64,000 bases of DNA, from NCBI RefSeq assembly GCF_028751195.1, contig NZ_CP066784.1, forward strand, positions 868,001 through 932,000, written 5' to 3'. The DNA is from Alicyclobacillus sp. ALC3 (lineage in GTDB: Bacteria > Bacillota > Bacilli > Alicyclobacillales > Alicyclobacillaceae). The translations under genes were made by a program, and so were the position numbers. The notes under the pieces are model-generated. The model saw nothing but the letters and a program-made list of their open reading frames with translations, made no database searches and was not told where the DNA came from. Of this stretch, positions 25,124-34,040 are shown piece after piece; position 1 is the first letter of the stretch; each line of letters begins with the position of its first letter.

Positions 25124-26166
25124 CCAACATATCTAGTCTCGTAAGTGACTTGGGCTGAGCCCCCACTTAGGCAGTTTGGCTAACATTTATTAGGTGTGCC
25201 AACGCGCAGGTTTTGAGCAGACGCTCTACGAGGTTGTGCCCCATATGACGACGGTTCAATCGGTACGTAAATTCGGCAGCGTACAGCTGCTTGTACTGCT
25301 CCCGTCCATGGTATGTGCCGTCAATGAACGCCTTTAGGTTGCTAATCAAAGTATCGACCCAGTGGAACGTTTCATGAGCGCTTTCGTCACTGGACAACGT
25401 CACCACATGCGGGATATCCATTTCCTTTGCACTGGTGCCATACGACCAATTCCCGTCCGTTTCTAAGACGACATCAGCCCCCAGATTGCGCTGTAGAACA
25501 GGCAGTATCGAATTTTTGCTCAGGTCGTCAACTGCTTCAACAAAACAGTATTGGGGCTTGCCTTTCTTGAGTGAAACGCCCATGAGCATGGGTGACTGTG
25601 CTGTGCCACGTCCCCGTTTGCCTTTGCTTTTACCACCAAGGTAGAAGTCATCGACTTGAACGATGCCCTCCAGTTGTACTTGGCGTTGCGCTCCCCCATC
25701 GCATGACGGATTTTATGGAGCATATTCCAAACCGTATCGTAGGAGACGCTAATGTGACGCTGAAGTGTTTTCGCAGAAACACCACGCTTGTCATTGCTAG
25801 CCAGGTATATCGCTAGGAACCACTTATAGAGCGGCGTTTTGGTCTTATGAAAGATGGTTCCAGAGGTGACGGAAGTCTGACGGTGACACTGTTTGCACTC
25901 GAACAGCGGAACTCTGCGGTCGGCGTCACGCCTGTGAGTCGCACGAACCAGTATGGCTTCTGGATGATTACACTTGGGGCAGGTGAAGCCTTCCTTCCAT
26001 CGCAGTTCAATAAGACGTTCCTCACAGAATTTCTCATCAGAGAACCGTTGCGCAAATTCCAGGAGATTCATGAGTATCACCTCGGCATACGAACGTTTGT
26101 TCCTATTCCGAGTTTACCACTCAGTCCCCACTTTTCACGGCCAACTTACGAGAGTCGATATGTATG
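25124..26166 (-). mobile_element. IS1595-family element, copy B (1,043 bp)
   Basis: Flanked by perfect 8-bp duplications ATTCATTA (25116-25123 and 26167-26174), the family's usual target-site length. It inserted between the right flank of the IS91-like element and a truncated IS66 relic. Its ends match copies A and C. Confidence 0.92.
25167..26071 (-). pseudogene. IS1595-family transposase, frameshifted (copy B)
   Basis: Same gene as in copies A and C with the same -1 frameshift near 25675. It differs by a few residues, e.g. FCEE for SCEE and RATHRR for HATHRR in the zinc-ribbon part and ALAHLIN for ALAHPVN near the end, so this copy is slightly older or from another lineage. Confidence 0.82.
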
Positions 26167-26193
26167 ATTCATTATTATGACGTCGTAATAACT

Positions 26194-26368
26194 GCAGGAT
26201 CTTGACCTTGTCTCGTTGACGATTGCAGAAGACAAAGACACAAGGCGAGAACGGGTCCAACTCAAACCCCTGCTGGACCAGAATAGCCAACCCGTCGATG
26301 GACTTACGCATGTCTGTGTACCCTGTGGCCAGATATACCCGCTGTTCCGCTGTCAGTTCGTTTAACAC
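26194..26368 (-). pseudogene. IS66 TnpB fragment
   Basis: MLNELTAEQRVYLATGYTDM, RKSIDGLAILVQQGFELDPF and CVFVFCNRQRDKVKILQ are unmistakable TnpB. The sequence leaves the family after KILQ, about halfway through the normal length. Confidence 0.85.
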
Positions 26369-26695
26369 AACTCACTCAACACCTGAACGACGCGTTGCAG
26401 CGCCTGCGGATTGAAGTTGTCTGGAACTTCCACACGCCACTCCCCAACGCAAACGGAGAGGCGAGATGAATCGTGGTTCTTAGGCGAAGGTGATTCACGC
26501 ACGTCAACGGACAGCCACCGCACTGGCGTGGACGACGGAGCAAGGGGAAGGAAATTTCCGCATCCAGTAACGAAGCTGATGGATGTTGAAATGCTGTTCA
26601 CTGCACCACGTCGTGGCAGACTGACCGCTCTCTCGAAACGCACGAACTCGACCTTCCCACAGCTGACGCAGCCCTACTCTCGACATGCTGAACAC
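26362..26695 (-). pseudogene. IS66 TnpA remnant, frameshifted
   Basis: The N-terminal part reads LRQLWEGRVRAFRESGQSAT and QLRYWMRKF, an IS66 TnpA-like helix-turn-helix. A frameshift near 26530 moves the rest (RVEVPDNFNPQALQRVVQVL) to another frame. It overlaps tnpB by 7 bases. Confidence 0.7.
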
Positions 26696-26775
26696 GCTCC
26701 CCGATTCATGATGGGGAGATTATCTCGCCACTACCAACTCAGATCGAGATGGGTTTGGTTTGACGCTTACACTTC

Positions 26776-26986
26776 AAGAAATTCATCGATGGCACATATC
26801 ATGGTCGTCAGCTCGATGACCAACGTACATAGAGGAATATACGTATCGGTACAACCGCCGGAACTTTGGTCACCGACTGGTGGAACGCCTGTTAGTAGCC
26901 AGTGCACAAACAACCCTCGCCCAGTCCCCTTATTCCTTGAAAGTGGGGACCTGACCCAAGTCACTTACGAGGCTTGAGATGTATGA
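26776..26986 (+). mobile_element. IS1595-family relic, right end only
   Basis: It encodes the transposase tail FKKFIDGTYHGRQLDDQRT, then in another frame YRYNRRNFGHRLVERLLVAS and AQTTLAQSPYSLKVGT, and ends with the same terminus as the type-2 element at 16264. A direct sister of that element; the N-terminal three quarters are gone. Confidence 0.75.
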
Positions 26987-27039
26987 AACTTATATCTCCT
27001 CTGTTTTGGGGTGTCCGTTCTATTGACTTAATACCACTC

Positions 27040-27165
27040 GCACAGCTGTTGCTATGGTCGGACACGTTACCTGATTCAGTGCGGACGCCGCTCCGATAGC
27101 CTCACCTGCAAGTACACATGCCGCTCCCCACTGAGAAAGACAGGTGGGGACTTTTTGACGCTTAC
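27040..27165 (+). mobile_element. IS66 right-end relic
   Basis: The last 19 codons of TnpC (AQLLLWSDTLPDSVRTPLR, stop at 27097-27099) are followed by the terminal repeat, whose complement reads GTAAGCGTCAAAAAG. An inverted, similar relic lies at 34041-34328 on the other side of cassette 2. Confidence 0.7.
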
Positions 27166-27248
27166 AAATTACCAACTCAGACCCTGCCAGAAGGAGCAGA
27201 AGATTCCTGAACATCAATTATCGGACAACTCACTTCAGTGTCCGAACG

Positions 27249-27974
27249 TTATTCGATAACTGTAACAGAATATCTTTCAGCTAGAACTCTAATAATGTTC
27301 CCCCAGCTTGACTGGGGATTTCCAATTATAACTTTATACATATCGTAGGCTCGCTTGGATTTTTCTCTTAACTCTTCAACAGTTGTCACTTCAGTGATAT
27401 GGGAAGAAGTCACGCAAAAACAATATAGGGTTGCCAGCCTCAAGTCATGAATCACATCAACATCGGATTTATCAACAGGAATGTTCTTTTTAATTACATA
27501 ATACCAAAATCCTCGTGCAATAATTTGTCCCACAGCGGATAAATCTGTGTGCAATCCGGGGAAGCCAAAGCTTAAGAAAATTTCATTGCTCTCTTCGTTT
27601 AGAAATCCAACCCGTCCAACCTGGTGCATCAGCGAGGGAAGTGCTAAGGAGACAACTAAGTTCATTTTTGTTGTCTCTGGTTTTTCACCCCACAGTCTAT
27701 TGGGAAAGTCCCAAATGTATTCAAGTTCCAATGAATGCAAGCCTGACTTATGCAACATCTCATTGTCCGAAAGGGAAAGTTCATGAATATGTCCCAAAGC
27801 TAGGACGAGACCTTCCTTCCCTGACTTGGAGCCTAAAATATTTAACAATTTTAATTGTTCACTTCTATGTACATTTTTAATAATCTCTTTGCGCTCTCTT
27901 AAGAAACTGTACTCGTTGCACCATCCGCACACAAATGTCGCATAATCATATGCACTATAAAAGAGAATTTCCAC
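27249..27974 (-). CDS. Unrecognised 241-residue protein of the RiPP operon
   Basis: The GTG at 27974 (MEILFYSAYDYATFVCGWCN) has AAGGAGAG just upstream, 16 bases past the exporter stop. A longer frame back to 28091 overlaps the exporter and is rejected. No signal peptide and no clear membrane helix. A CGWC motif near residues 14-17 is the only notable element, and most of the rest is helix-prone and mildly acidic. It might be an immunity, sensor or second maturation protein, but nothing in the sequence decides. It is the last gene of the cassette and present only in copy 2. Confidence 0.75.
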   Translation of the reverse strand: MEILFYSAYDYATFVCGWCNEYSFLRERKEIIKNVHRSEQLKLLNILGSKSGKEGLVLALGHIHELSLSDNEMLHKSGLHSLELEYIWDFPNRLWGEKPETTKMNLVVSLALPSLMHQVGRVGFLNEESNEIFLSFGFPGLHTDLSAVGQIIARGFWYYVIKKNIPVDKSDVDVIHDLRLATLYCFCVTSSHITEVTTVEELREKSKRAYDMYKVIIGNPQSSWGNIIRVLAERYSVTVIE

Positions 27975-27990
27975 AAATCTCTCTCCTTGT

Positions 27991-29655
27991 TTAATTGTTA
28001 AGTGCGACCGGTGGCAGACCTTCACCACCGAAACATAGTTCTGAGTCCTTGAACGGAACGAGGACTTGATCTGAAAAACGGATTGTTTCATCCGGACCCC
28101 AGAGGTTAGGGTAGTGGGTTACCGCGACAACTAATCTGAACCTGTCCTTAATGGCTTGAATAATTGTGTCAGGTTTATCAAGACCGGACTCTATTTCGTC
28201 CAAAATGATTACATTAGCATTAGAGAGGAAAGCTCGCGCAAGCCCTATTCTCTTTCTTTGCCCTCCTGACGGGGGGGAGGCCGAAGCGAATTCTTGTTCC
28301 AGGTTAAGTTCCCCAGTCCAACCTAACATCCTTAATAGCTCCTCAATATTCTCACACATTAAATCATGACCCAGTACGATGTTATCGTACAAAGAGCAGT
28401 TAAATACCGGAACATTCTGTGGAACATAGGCTATACCTCCATTCTGTTCGATTGCCTTGTTCCAAGTCACATAACCCTTGTCCAAACGCTGAAGTCCGAC
28501 TAAGCATTTCGTCAAGGTCGATTTCCCTACTCCATTATCCCCCGTCACGATTACAGTCCCTGAGTCAGGAATAGACAAATTTGCTTCCTCTAGTAGCACA
28601 CGTTCCCCAATCTTAACCGTCACATTGTGAAAATCCACTGACGCTACTTTTGAATTTTGCGAGTACGGAAATTTAAATGGTTTAAATTGAATGTGCTCTC
28701 TCAACCTCTCAAGTGAAACCTGTATGGAAGTAAAAACATTTGGTGATTCAGCTGCGACCGATGCAACTCCGCGAATTCTATCAGTGTATAGAACAAACGC
28801 CAATATTTCCGAGACTGAAGTAGTTCCGTGTTTTGAGATCAGGAGTCCAATCAGCACCAAGCCACAAATTGAGCTATAATTCAGTATCTGCTGAACAAGC
28901 GAGAGGTAGCCACGCGCAACTGTAAATTTGACAGTAATTCTGGACAAGTCATTCCACTTATCCTTCGCGTTACTATTCATCCACGACGCTGACGTTGTGG
29001 AGAACAACTTGGTGACTTCAAGTCCTTCAAGTAATGAGCCCACAAATGAAATTGCACTGGCCCTCGAGTTTTTTAATGATTTTTGAATTCTGTAGAATTT
29101 TCTCCTAAAAATAACCGGCATTAATAGGTATAACAGAACGTACCCTATTAAAATTAGACAAAGGATATAGTTGAAGTGATATGATAAAACAATTAGAGTG
29201 ACTATTGCGGACATGATAGACAGTACAATCTCAAATACATTTACAAGATTCACTATGAGGGTAGCAGTATCCTCCATCAGTCTAGTTATGACTTGCCCAC
29301 TAGTGTTCGAATAATCAACAGTTTTCGGTTCGCCGAATGCAATTTGGTTTGTAATCTCGGTCCGCAAGTTAACTGAAATTCTGTTCGCCATTATACTCTT
29401 CGTAATGTTTAGAACAAACGCAGATAATGTGGATATTGTACCAAGAGTCATCACGGTAAGAACCGAGGTAGATATGTTGTTAGCCGGTTCACCTAGGGAA
29501 GTTATCATTGCGGACATGGCAAACGGCAGGTATATAGATGATGCAGAATGTACTGCAAATAAAATGAAGAGTAGCACAAAAGTTCGCCAGTATGGAACGA
29601 AGTGTTTTTTTAATATGAAGAATAGTGTTCTTACATTAGTCCCATTCATATACAT
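27991..29655 (-). CDS. ABC exporter (membrane plus ATPase domains) of the RiPP cassette
   Basis: 554 residues. Six membrane helices in the first ~310 residues, then an ATPase with Walker A GDNGVGKST, Q-loop YVPQNVPVF, signature SPPSGGQRKR, Walker B VIILDEIES and H-loop VVAVTHYP. There is no N-terminal C39 peptidase, so leader removal must be done by another protease. It begins 69 bases after the third precursor stop, past a hairpin. Probably exports the modified peptides as a homodimer. Confidence 0.88.
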   Translation of the reverse strand: MYMNGTNVRTLFFILKKHFVPYWRTFVLLFILFAVHSASSIYLPFAMSAMITSLGEPANNISTSVLTVMTLGTISTLSAFVLNITKSIMANRISVNLRTEITNQIAFGEPKTVDYSNTSGQVITRLMEDTATLIVNLVNVFEIVLSIMSAIVTLIVLSYHFNYILCLILIGYVLLYLLMPVIFRRKFYRIQKSLKNSRASAISFVGSLLEGLEVTKLFSTTSASWMNSNAKDKWNDLSRITVKFTVARGYLSLVQQILNYSSICGLVLIGLLISKHGTTSVSEILAFVLYTDRIRGVASVAAESPNVFTSIQVSLERLREHIQFKPFKFPYSQNSKVASVDFHNVTVKIGERVLLEEANLSIPDSGTVIVTGDNGVGKSTLTKCLVGLQRLDKGYVTWNKAIEQNGGIAYVPQNVPVFNCSLYDNIVLGHDLMCENIEELLRMLGWTGELNLEQEFASASPPSGGQRKRIGLARAFLSNANVIILDEIESGLDKPDTIIQAIKDRFRLVVAVTHYPNLWGPDETIRFSDQVLVPFKDSELCFGGEGLPPVALNN

Positions 29656-29686
29656 TCAGCCCCGTCTCGCCGTAAGGGTAGGACTA

Positions 29687-29708
29687 GAGGGTTCCGTGAA
29701 GAACCCTC
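29687..29708 (-). promoter_or_regulatory. Hairpin between precursor 3 and exporter (copy 2)
   Basis: Same 8-bp perfect stem as at 20283-20304, no T tract. It lies between the precursor stop and the exporter start. Confidence 0.6.
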
Positions 29709-29724
29709 CAGAGCAATGCTTGCA

Positions 29725-29877
29725 TTAACCGTAGACACTGCACTGAGCATTGATAGTACATACGTAAAGGTCGCCGCACCCGACATTCGGAGTGCAATAA
29801 TTATATTCACATCCTGCATTCCCATTACAAGCAAGTCTGTCTGGTGACACAGCATCAGAGGGATACAATTCTTCCAT
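29725..29877 (-). CDS. RiPP precursor 3, copy-2 allele (50 aa)
   Basis: The first 35 residues are identical to the copy-1 allele (leader MEELYPSDAVSPDRLA, core start CNGNAGCEYNYCTPNVGCG). It then reads DLYVCTINAQCSVYG where copy 1 has EVYVCAINVGHQCNIYG. The cysteines are at 17, 23, 28, 34, 40 and 46, so the last loop is two residues shorter. Six base changes plus a 6-base deletion fall within about 50 bases, against a single difference elsewhere in 2.5 kb. Confidence 0.82.
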   Translation of the reverse strand: MEELYPSDAVSPDRLACNGNAGCEYNYCTPNVGCGDLYVCTINAQCSVYG

Positions 29878-29945
29878 ATCGTCACCCCACTAGTATACGA
29901 TTGTAGCGGTCTACAGCACCCACTCTGCAACTATGCATTTTAGGA

Positions 29946-29977
29946 ACTAGGCGAGGCTCGCGGTGAGCCCCGCTAGT
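29946..29977 (-). promoter_or_regulatory. Hairpin between precursors 2 and 3 (copy 2)
   Basis: Same long stem as 20548-20579 (ACTAG ... CTAGT outer pairs). Confidence 0.6.
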
Positions 29978-29988
29978 CTCAAAAACAG

Positions 29989-30147
29989 TCAGTTAATGCC
30001 GCAGGCGGTATTGTGTACGTTAACGCCACAAGTGTACTCCTGGGCGCACGCGTTATTGACGTCGCAGGTATTGTACTCACACCCATAGTTGCCTCCACAT
30101 ACAATCCTGTCTGGCTGGACCAAATCGGACGAGTGTAACTCTTGCAT
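29989..30147 (-). CDS. RiPP precursor 2 (52 aa, copy 2)
   Basis: Identical to 20591-20749: leader MQELHSSDLVQPDRIV and core with cysteines at 17, 23, 28, 34, 40 and 49. The ATG follows AAAGGAAG. It lies 14 bases after precursor 1. Confidence 0.82.
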   Translation of the reverse strand: MQELHSSDLVQPDRIVCGGNYGCEYNTCDVNNACAQEYTCGVNVHNTACGIN

Positions 30148-30161
30148 ATTCTCACTTCCTT

Positions 30162-30320
30162 TCACGAATGGATGTTACAGCCATTGTATGCATTGTAACC
30201 ACATACGACTTCCTGAGCACATGAATTGTTAGCAACGCAATAATTGTACTCACACCCATAGTTGCCTCCACATACAATCCTGTCTGGCTGGACCAAATCT
30301 GATGAGTGCAACTCTTGCAA
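30162..30320 (-). CDS. RiPP precursor 1 (52 aa, copy 2)
   Basis: Identical to 20764-20922: TTG start after AAAGGAGG, core with cysteines at 17, 23, 28, 34, 40 and 48. This is the first precursor of the complete operon. Confidence 0.83.
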   Translation of the reverse strand: MQELHSSDLVQPDRIVCGGNYGCEYNYCVANNSCAQEVVCGYNAYNGCNIHS

Positions 30321-30354
30321 ATTCTCACCTCCTTTCCAAAAATCAGATTGTATC

Positions 30355-30382
30355 ATTGTGTGCAATCTGGATTTGAAGTCAA
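30355..30382 (-). promoter_or_regulatory. Candidate internal promoter for precursor genes (copy 2)
   Basis: TTGACT, 16 bases, CACAAT, as in copy 1. Confidence 0.45.
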
Positions 30383-30673
30383 ACCACTAGATAAGCATGC
30401 ACACCAACGCCCCGTTTTCCTTGCTACTATACCGGCCAATTTTGTCCACATCCTAAATACTCATTCAAAACGCATTCAATGCAAAGTTCAGTATCCGAGA
30501 ACATTTATCCTCAGATCTGTGGCAAGCAATCGGTCCAACAGAACCACAAACATGCGGTTCTTCCGGAAAGAAGACCACACTTCCGTGGTAGAGGAATTGA
30601 GTCCTTGTTCCCGTGTCTAAAACGTGGTCGGGAGTATTTAATTAGAAGATAATTTGTCAGATGGATGATAAAT

Positions 30674-32017
30674 TCAACAACTTTCTATCAAGTGATTTGC
30701 TGACTCATCTAATGTCCCAGAGAGTTTCTCTTTTATCCATACAGATAACGCCTCATGTAAGCCAAATTTCCACTCCGAACACTCCGGTTCACCGTTTTCT
30801 CTGTTGAACGCCACGTGCGCACATCCCCCCATGCACAATGGCAACACTTTACACTCTCGGCACTTTGAGAACATCATCGGCCCCCAAGAGACCCATTTGT
30901 CAATTGCTTGTTCATTGAACTCCATTCTATTAATATTCCCTACGGCTTGATCCGCTTCATTAATTGTATCCCAGCACTTGTGTAAATCACCGTTAGGTGC
31001 AATCACCCAGAAGTTCGCTTGGGGGACACCGCAGAAGGCACGAATGGCGGCTGGGTAGTTGAGAACGCGTGCACCGTGCACTAGTGCTTCTTTATGAAGA
31101 TCAACCTTATCTCTCATGTAGTCTTTTTGTGATTTGTAGGTCTGCTCCCAGGACACGTCACCATCATCCCTCATGACTGCTGGATAGATATACAATTTCC
31201 CTTTCATACCATATTCATCGTTTAATTTACGAACAAGTGGGACGTATGTGTTGCGATTTTCCTTGTCGACGTTGACACGAACAGTTATCGACAAAATGTC
31301 ACAGCTTTCCTTTAGATTTGAGACAATTTGCGCAAACGTTGGGTGCCCACCTTTTCTAAACCTGCGTTGATCGTGATGTTCTGGCATTCCATCAAGCGTG
31401 ACCTGAGCGGAGACAACACCCAGAGATCTGAGTTTCAAGGCAATTTTTTGTGTCAGTCCATATCCATTAGTAATAATTCCAGCTGAATACTGATTGATCT
31501 GGTTCGGTATTAGGATTTCTTGTTGTATCAAATCCGTGAGATGTTCGATTTGGGGAAGACCTAGCAGTGGTTCTCCTCCAAACCAAGTGATATTCAATCT
31601 GTGGGTAGATTCGGTAATCATTGACTTGATGAATGAGATGACCGACCTCATTGTTTTCTCACTCATCCGCAACTTAGGTTTGTCGTCTCCCTCAAAACAA
31701 TAGGGACATCCAAAATTACAATCAATTGTTGGAGCAATCGTAAGGGAAATAACAGATTTGTCGGATGTCACCGACTCTCTCTCCTGCATCAGGGAAGTAT
31801 GCTCATTCAAGTCATCGTCGATTATAAATCCATTCTTTTTCAGAGTGTCAATGTGACTATCCTCGATGTTTGAATCCCACCCTGCGTCACCACACTCCAA
31901 TGCTTTTAATGCATCGATTACTTCCCTCTCTACCTTAAACAGTCCGCGATGATAAGCATTGAAGATAAATGATTCTTGGTCTACATCGAAATAGTGATTA
32001 AAAACCGAAGTTTTCAA
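30674..32017 (-). CDS. Radical SAM/SPASM RiPP maturase (copy 2)
   Basis: The protein is identical to that at 21276-22619: CNFGCPYC radical SAM motif and a full SPASM set of cysteines. TTG start at 32017 with AAAGGTGGG upstream. It is the first gene of the only complete cassette: maturase, three precursors, exporter, unknown protein. Its A+T-rich codon use differs from the GC-rich core genes either side of the accessory region, a sign of horizontal origin. Confidence 0.9.
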   Translation of the reverse strand: MKTSVFNHYFDVDQESFIFNAYHRGLFKVEREVIDALKALECGDAGWDSNIEDSHIDTLKKNGFIIDDDLNEHTSLMQERESVTSDKSVISLTIAPTIDCNFGCPYCFEGDDKPKLRMSEKTMRSVISFIKSMITESTHRLNITWFGGEPLLGLPQIEHLTDLIQQEILIPNQINQYSAGIITNGYGLTQKIALKLRSLGVVSAQVTLDGMPEHHDQRRFRKGGHPTFAQIVSNLKESCDILSITVRVNVDKENRNTYVPLVRKLNDEYGMKGKLYIYPAVMRDDGDVSWEQTYKSQKDYMRDKVDLHKEALVHGARVLNYPAAIRAFCGVPQANFWVIAPNGDLHKCWDTINEADQAVGNINRMEFNEQAIDKWVSWGPMMFSKCRECKVLPLCMGGCAHVAFNRENGEPECSEWKFGLHEALSVWIKEKLSGTLDESANHLIESC

Positions 32018-32047
32018 ACCATCCCCCACCTTTCGCTGAATAGTTAT

Positions 32048-32075
32048 ATTGTATTTATTATGAATAGATTTTCAA
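32048..32075 (-). promoter_or_regulatory. Promoter of the RiPP cassette (copy 2)
   Basis: TTGAAA, 16 bases, TACAAT. Only one base (32042) differs from copy 1 in the surrounding leader. Confidence 0.55.
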
Positions 32076-32145
32076 TTCATTTCCTGTATTATTAATAAAT
32101 ACTATAATACTTGTGCGAAATAGCATTACGCAGCTCAAATACATA

Positions 32146-33188
32146 CATACATATCGACTCTCGTAAGTTGGCCTTGAAAAGTGGGGACTGAGTGGTAAAC
32201 TCGGAACAGGAACAAACGTTCGTGTGCCGAGGTGATACTCATGAATCTCCTGGAATTTGCGCAACGGTTCTCTGATGAGAAATCCTGTGAGGAACGTCTT
32301 ATTGAACTGCGATGGAAGGAAGGCTTCACCTGCCCCAAGTGTAATCATCCAGAAGCCATACTGGTTCATGCGACTCACAGGCGTGACGCCGACCGCAGAG
32401 TTCCGCTGTTCGAGTGCAAACAGTGTCACCGTCAGACTTCCGTCACCTCTGGAACCATCTTTCATAAGACCAAAACGCCGCTCTATAAGTGGTTCCTAGC
32501 GATATACCTGGCTAGCAATGACAAGCGTGGTGTTTCTGCGAAAACACTTCAGCGTCACATTAGCGTCTCCTACGATACGGTTTGGAATATGCTCCATAAA
32601 ATCCGTCATGCGATGGGGGAGCGCAACGCCAAGTACAACTGGAGGGCATCGTTCAAGTCGATGACTTCTACCTTGGTGGTAAAAGCAAAGGCAAACGGGG
32701 ACGTGGCACAGCACAGTCACCCATGCTCATGGGCGTTTCACTCAAGAAAGGCAAGCCCCAATACTGTTTTGTTGAAGCAGTTGACGACCTGAGCAAAAAT
32801 TCGATACTGCCTGTTCTACAGCGCAATCTGGGGGCTGATGTCGTCTTAGAAACGGACGGGAATTGGTCGTATGGCACCAGTGCAAAGGAAATGGATATCC
32901 CGCATGTGGTGACGTTGTCCAGTGACGAAAGCGCTCATGAAACGTTCCACTGGGTCGATACTTTGATTAGCAACCTAAAGGCGTTCATTGACGGCACATA
33001 CCATGGACGGGAGCAGTACAAGCAGCTGTACGCTGCCGAATTTACGTACCGATTGAACCGTCGTCATATGGGGCACAACCTCGTAGAGCGTCTGCTCAAA
33101 ACCTGCGCGTTGGCACACCCAGTAAATGTTAGCCAAACTGCCTAAGTGGGGGCTCAGCCCAAGTCACTTACGAGACTAGATATGAGGG
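32146..33188 (+). mobile_element. IS1595-family element, copy C (1,043 bp)
   Basis: Flanked by 8-bp duplications AATACATA (32138-32145 and 33189-33196). It inserted 39 bases past the right limit of the cassette duplication. The interior looks identical to copy A. Confidence 0.9.
32241..33145 (+). pseudogene. IS1595-family transposase, frameshifted (copy C)
   Basis: Same as copy A, with the -1 frameshift near 32637. Intact zinc ribbon and DDE motifs in two frames. Confidence 0.82.
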
Positions 33189-33479
33189 AATACATAAAGC
33201 TCATCTTTGACAGCGTTGTTGGCCTAGCAAGGTATTGTAGGTGGGATTTTGCCCTACAGCTCAAAGAGTCCCAGAATGTAGGGCTCAATCAGGAGCGATT
33301 CTCGCTAAACGAGTGTGCCTGAGGATGTGTCGCGCAGATGAATTGCCTTCGCCGGTAGCGGGATGGCTAGTGCCGTGAGCACCGCGCTCAGAGTCTGCGA
33401 CTGAAGGGGAACACTAAGGAAATCTTCCCCAAGAAACTCGGCTTCATTACATGCCACCGAGAGATGTCCTTCATGATTC

Positions 33480-34005
33480 GCTTACCAGTGTACTAGCGGT
33501 TGTTCAACTCTTCGAGTCGCTGATCACGTTCCAAGTCGTCTTCCATCTAAGCAACTTCAGCTTCATGTTGCTCCCACCAGCGGCGGTTCATGATCTGGAC
33601 CTCTTGCTAAAACAGATATGCAAGCACGCAGACAAAGATATGACCGCGAATACGTTTCTCGTTCCAGTGGTGCACCGGACCGTCATCCGGAAACTACGTG
33701 CATGAGTGTTTTGTCGTGGTGACAACCTGGTCAGGTAGTTCCGCGTTGGTCGTAATCACGAACTTCCCATCACGGAGCGCTTCCTTGGCAAGAGCGTCCT
33801 CATTGCGCGTGTATGAGATCCTCAATTCGCTAGACTCGACTTCTAGAAACGTCTGCACACCTTTTCTCGTGAAGATGTCACTGACTTTGAGCAGTATTGG
33901 GCTGAGTGACGGGCTTGCGTCCGCGGTGCGCCTTTTCCAGCCACGCTTGGTATTGTGTCTGTGCTTTCTCCGCCTCTTCGGGTGCTGATACACGGAAGGC
34001 TTCAT
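33480..34005 (-). pseudogene. IS4/IS1634-like transposase remnant
   Basis: The minus strand reads ISYTRNEDALAKEALRDGKF and VITTNAELPDQVV, then, in another frame with an internal TAG, VHHWNEKRIRGHIFVCVLAY. This is the C-terminal half of an IS1634-type transposase. Several frameshifts and stops. The part between 33197 and 33480 holds nothing identifiable. Confidence 0.65.
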
Positions 34006-34040
34006 CTGCTTCCACCTTGTGCGGGTTGTAACAGAGGATG

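Larger units (their letters stand above)
26175..26770 (-). mobile_element. IS66-family relic (tnpA-tnpB end)
   Basis: The outer end GTAAGCGTCAAA (complement of 26770-26759) is the typical IS66 terminus. It contains a broken tnpA and the start of tnpB, truncated before copy B inserted. The tnpC part is absent here; C-terminal tnpC relics occur at 27040 and 34107. Confidence 0.75.
29606..32106 (-). repeat. RiPP cassette duplication, copy 2 (2,501 bp shared part)
   Basis: The counterpart of 20202-22708. Here the operon continues into the complete exporter and the 241-residue gene. The shared part stops at 32106, precisely where copy 1 meets the IS91-like element. Confidence 0.9.

Noticed and set aside
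33451..33705. 84-codon plus-strand gene
   Set aside because: It is the antisense of a decayed IS1634-like transposase tail that reads clearly on the minus strand.
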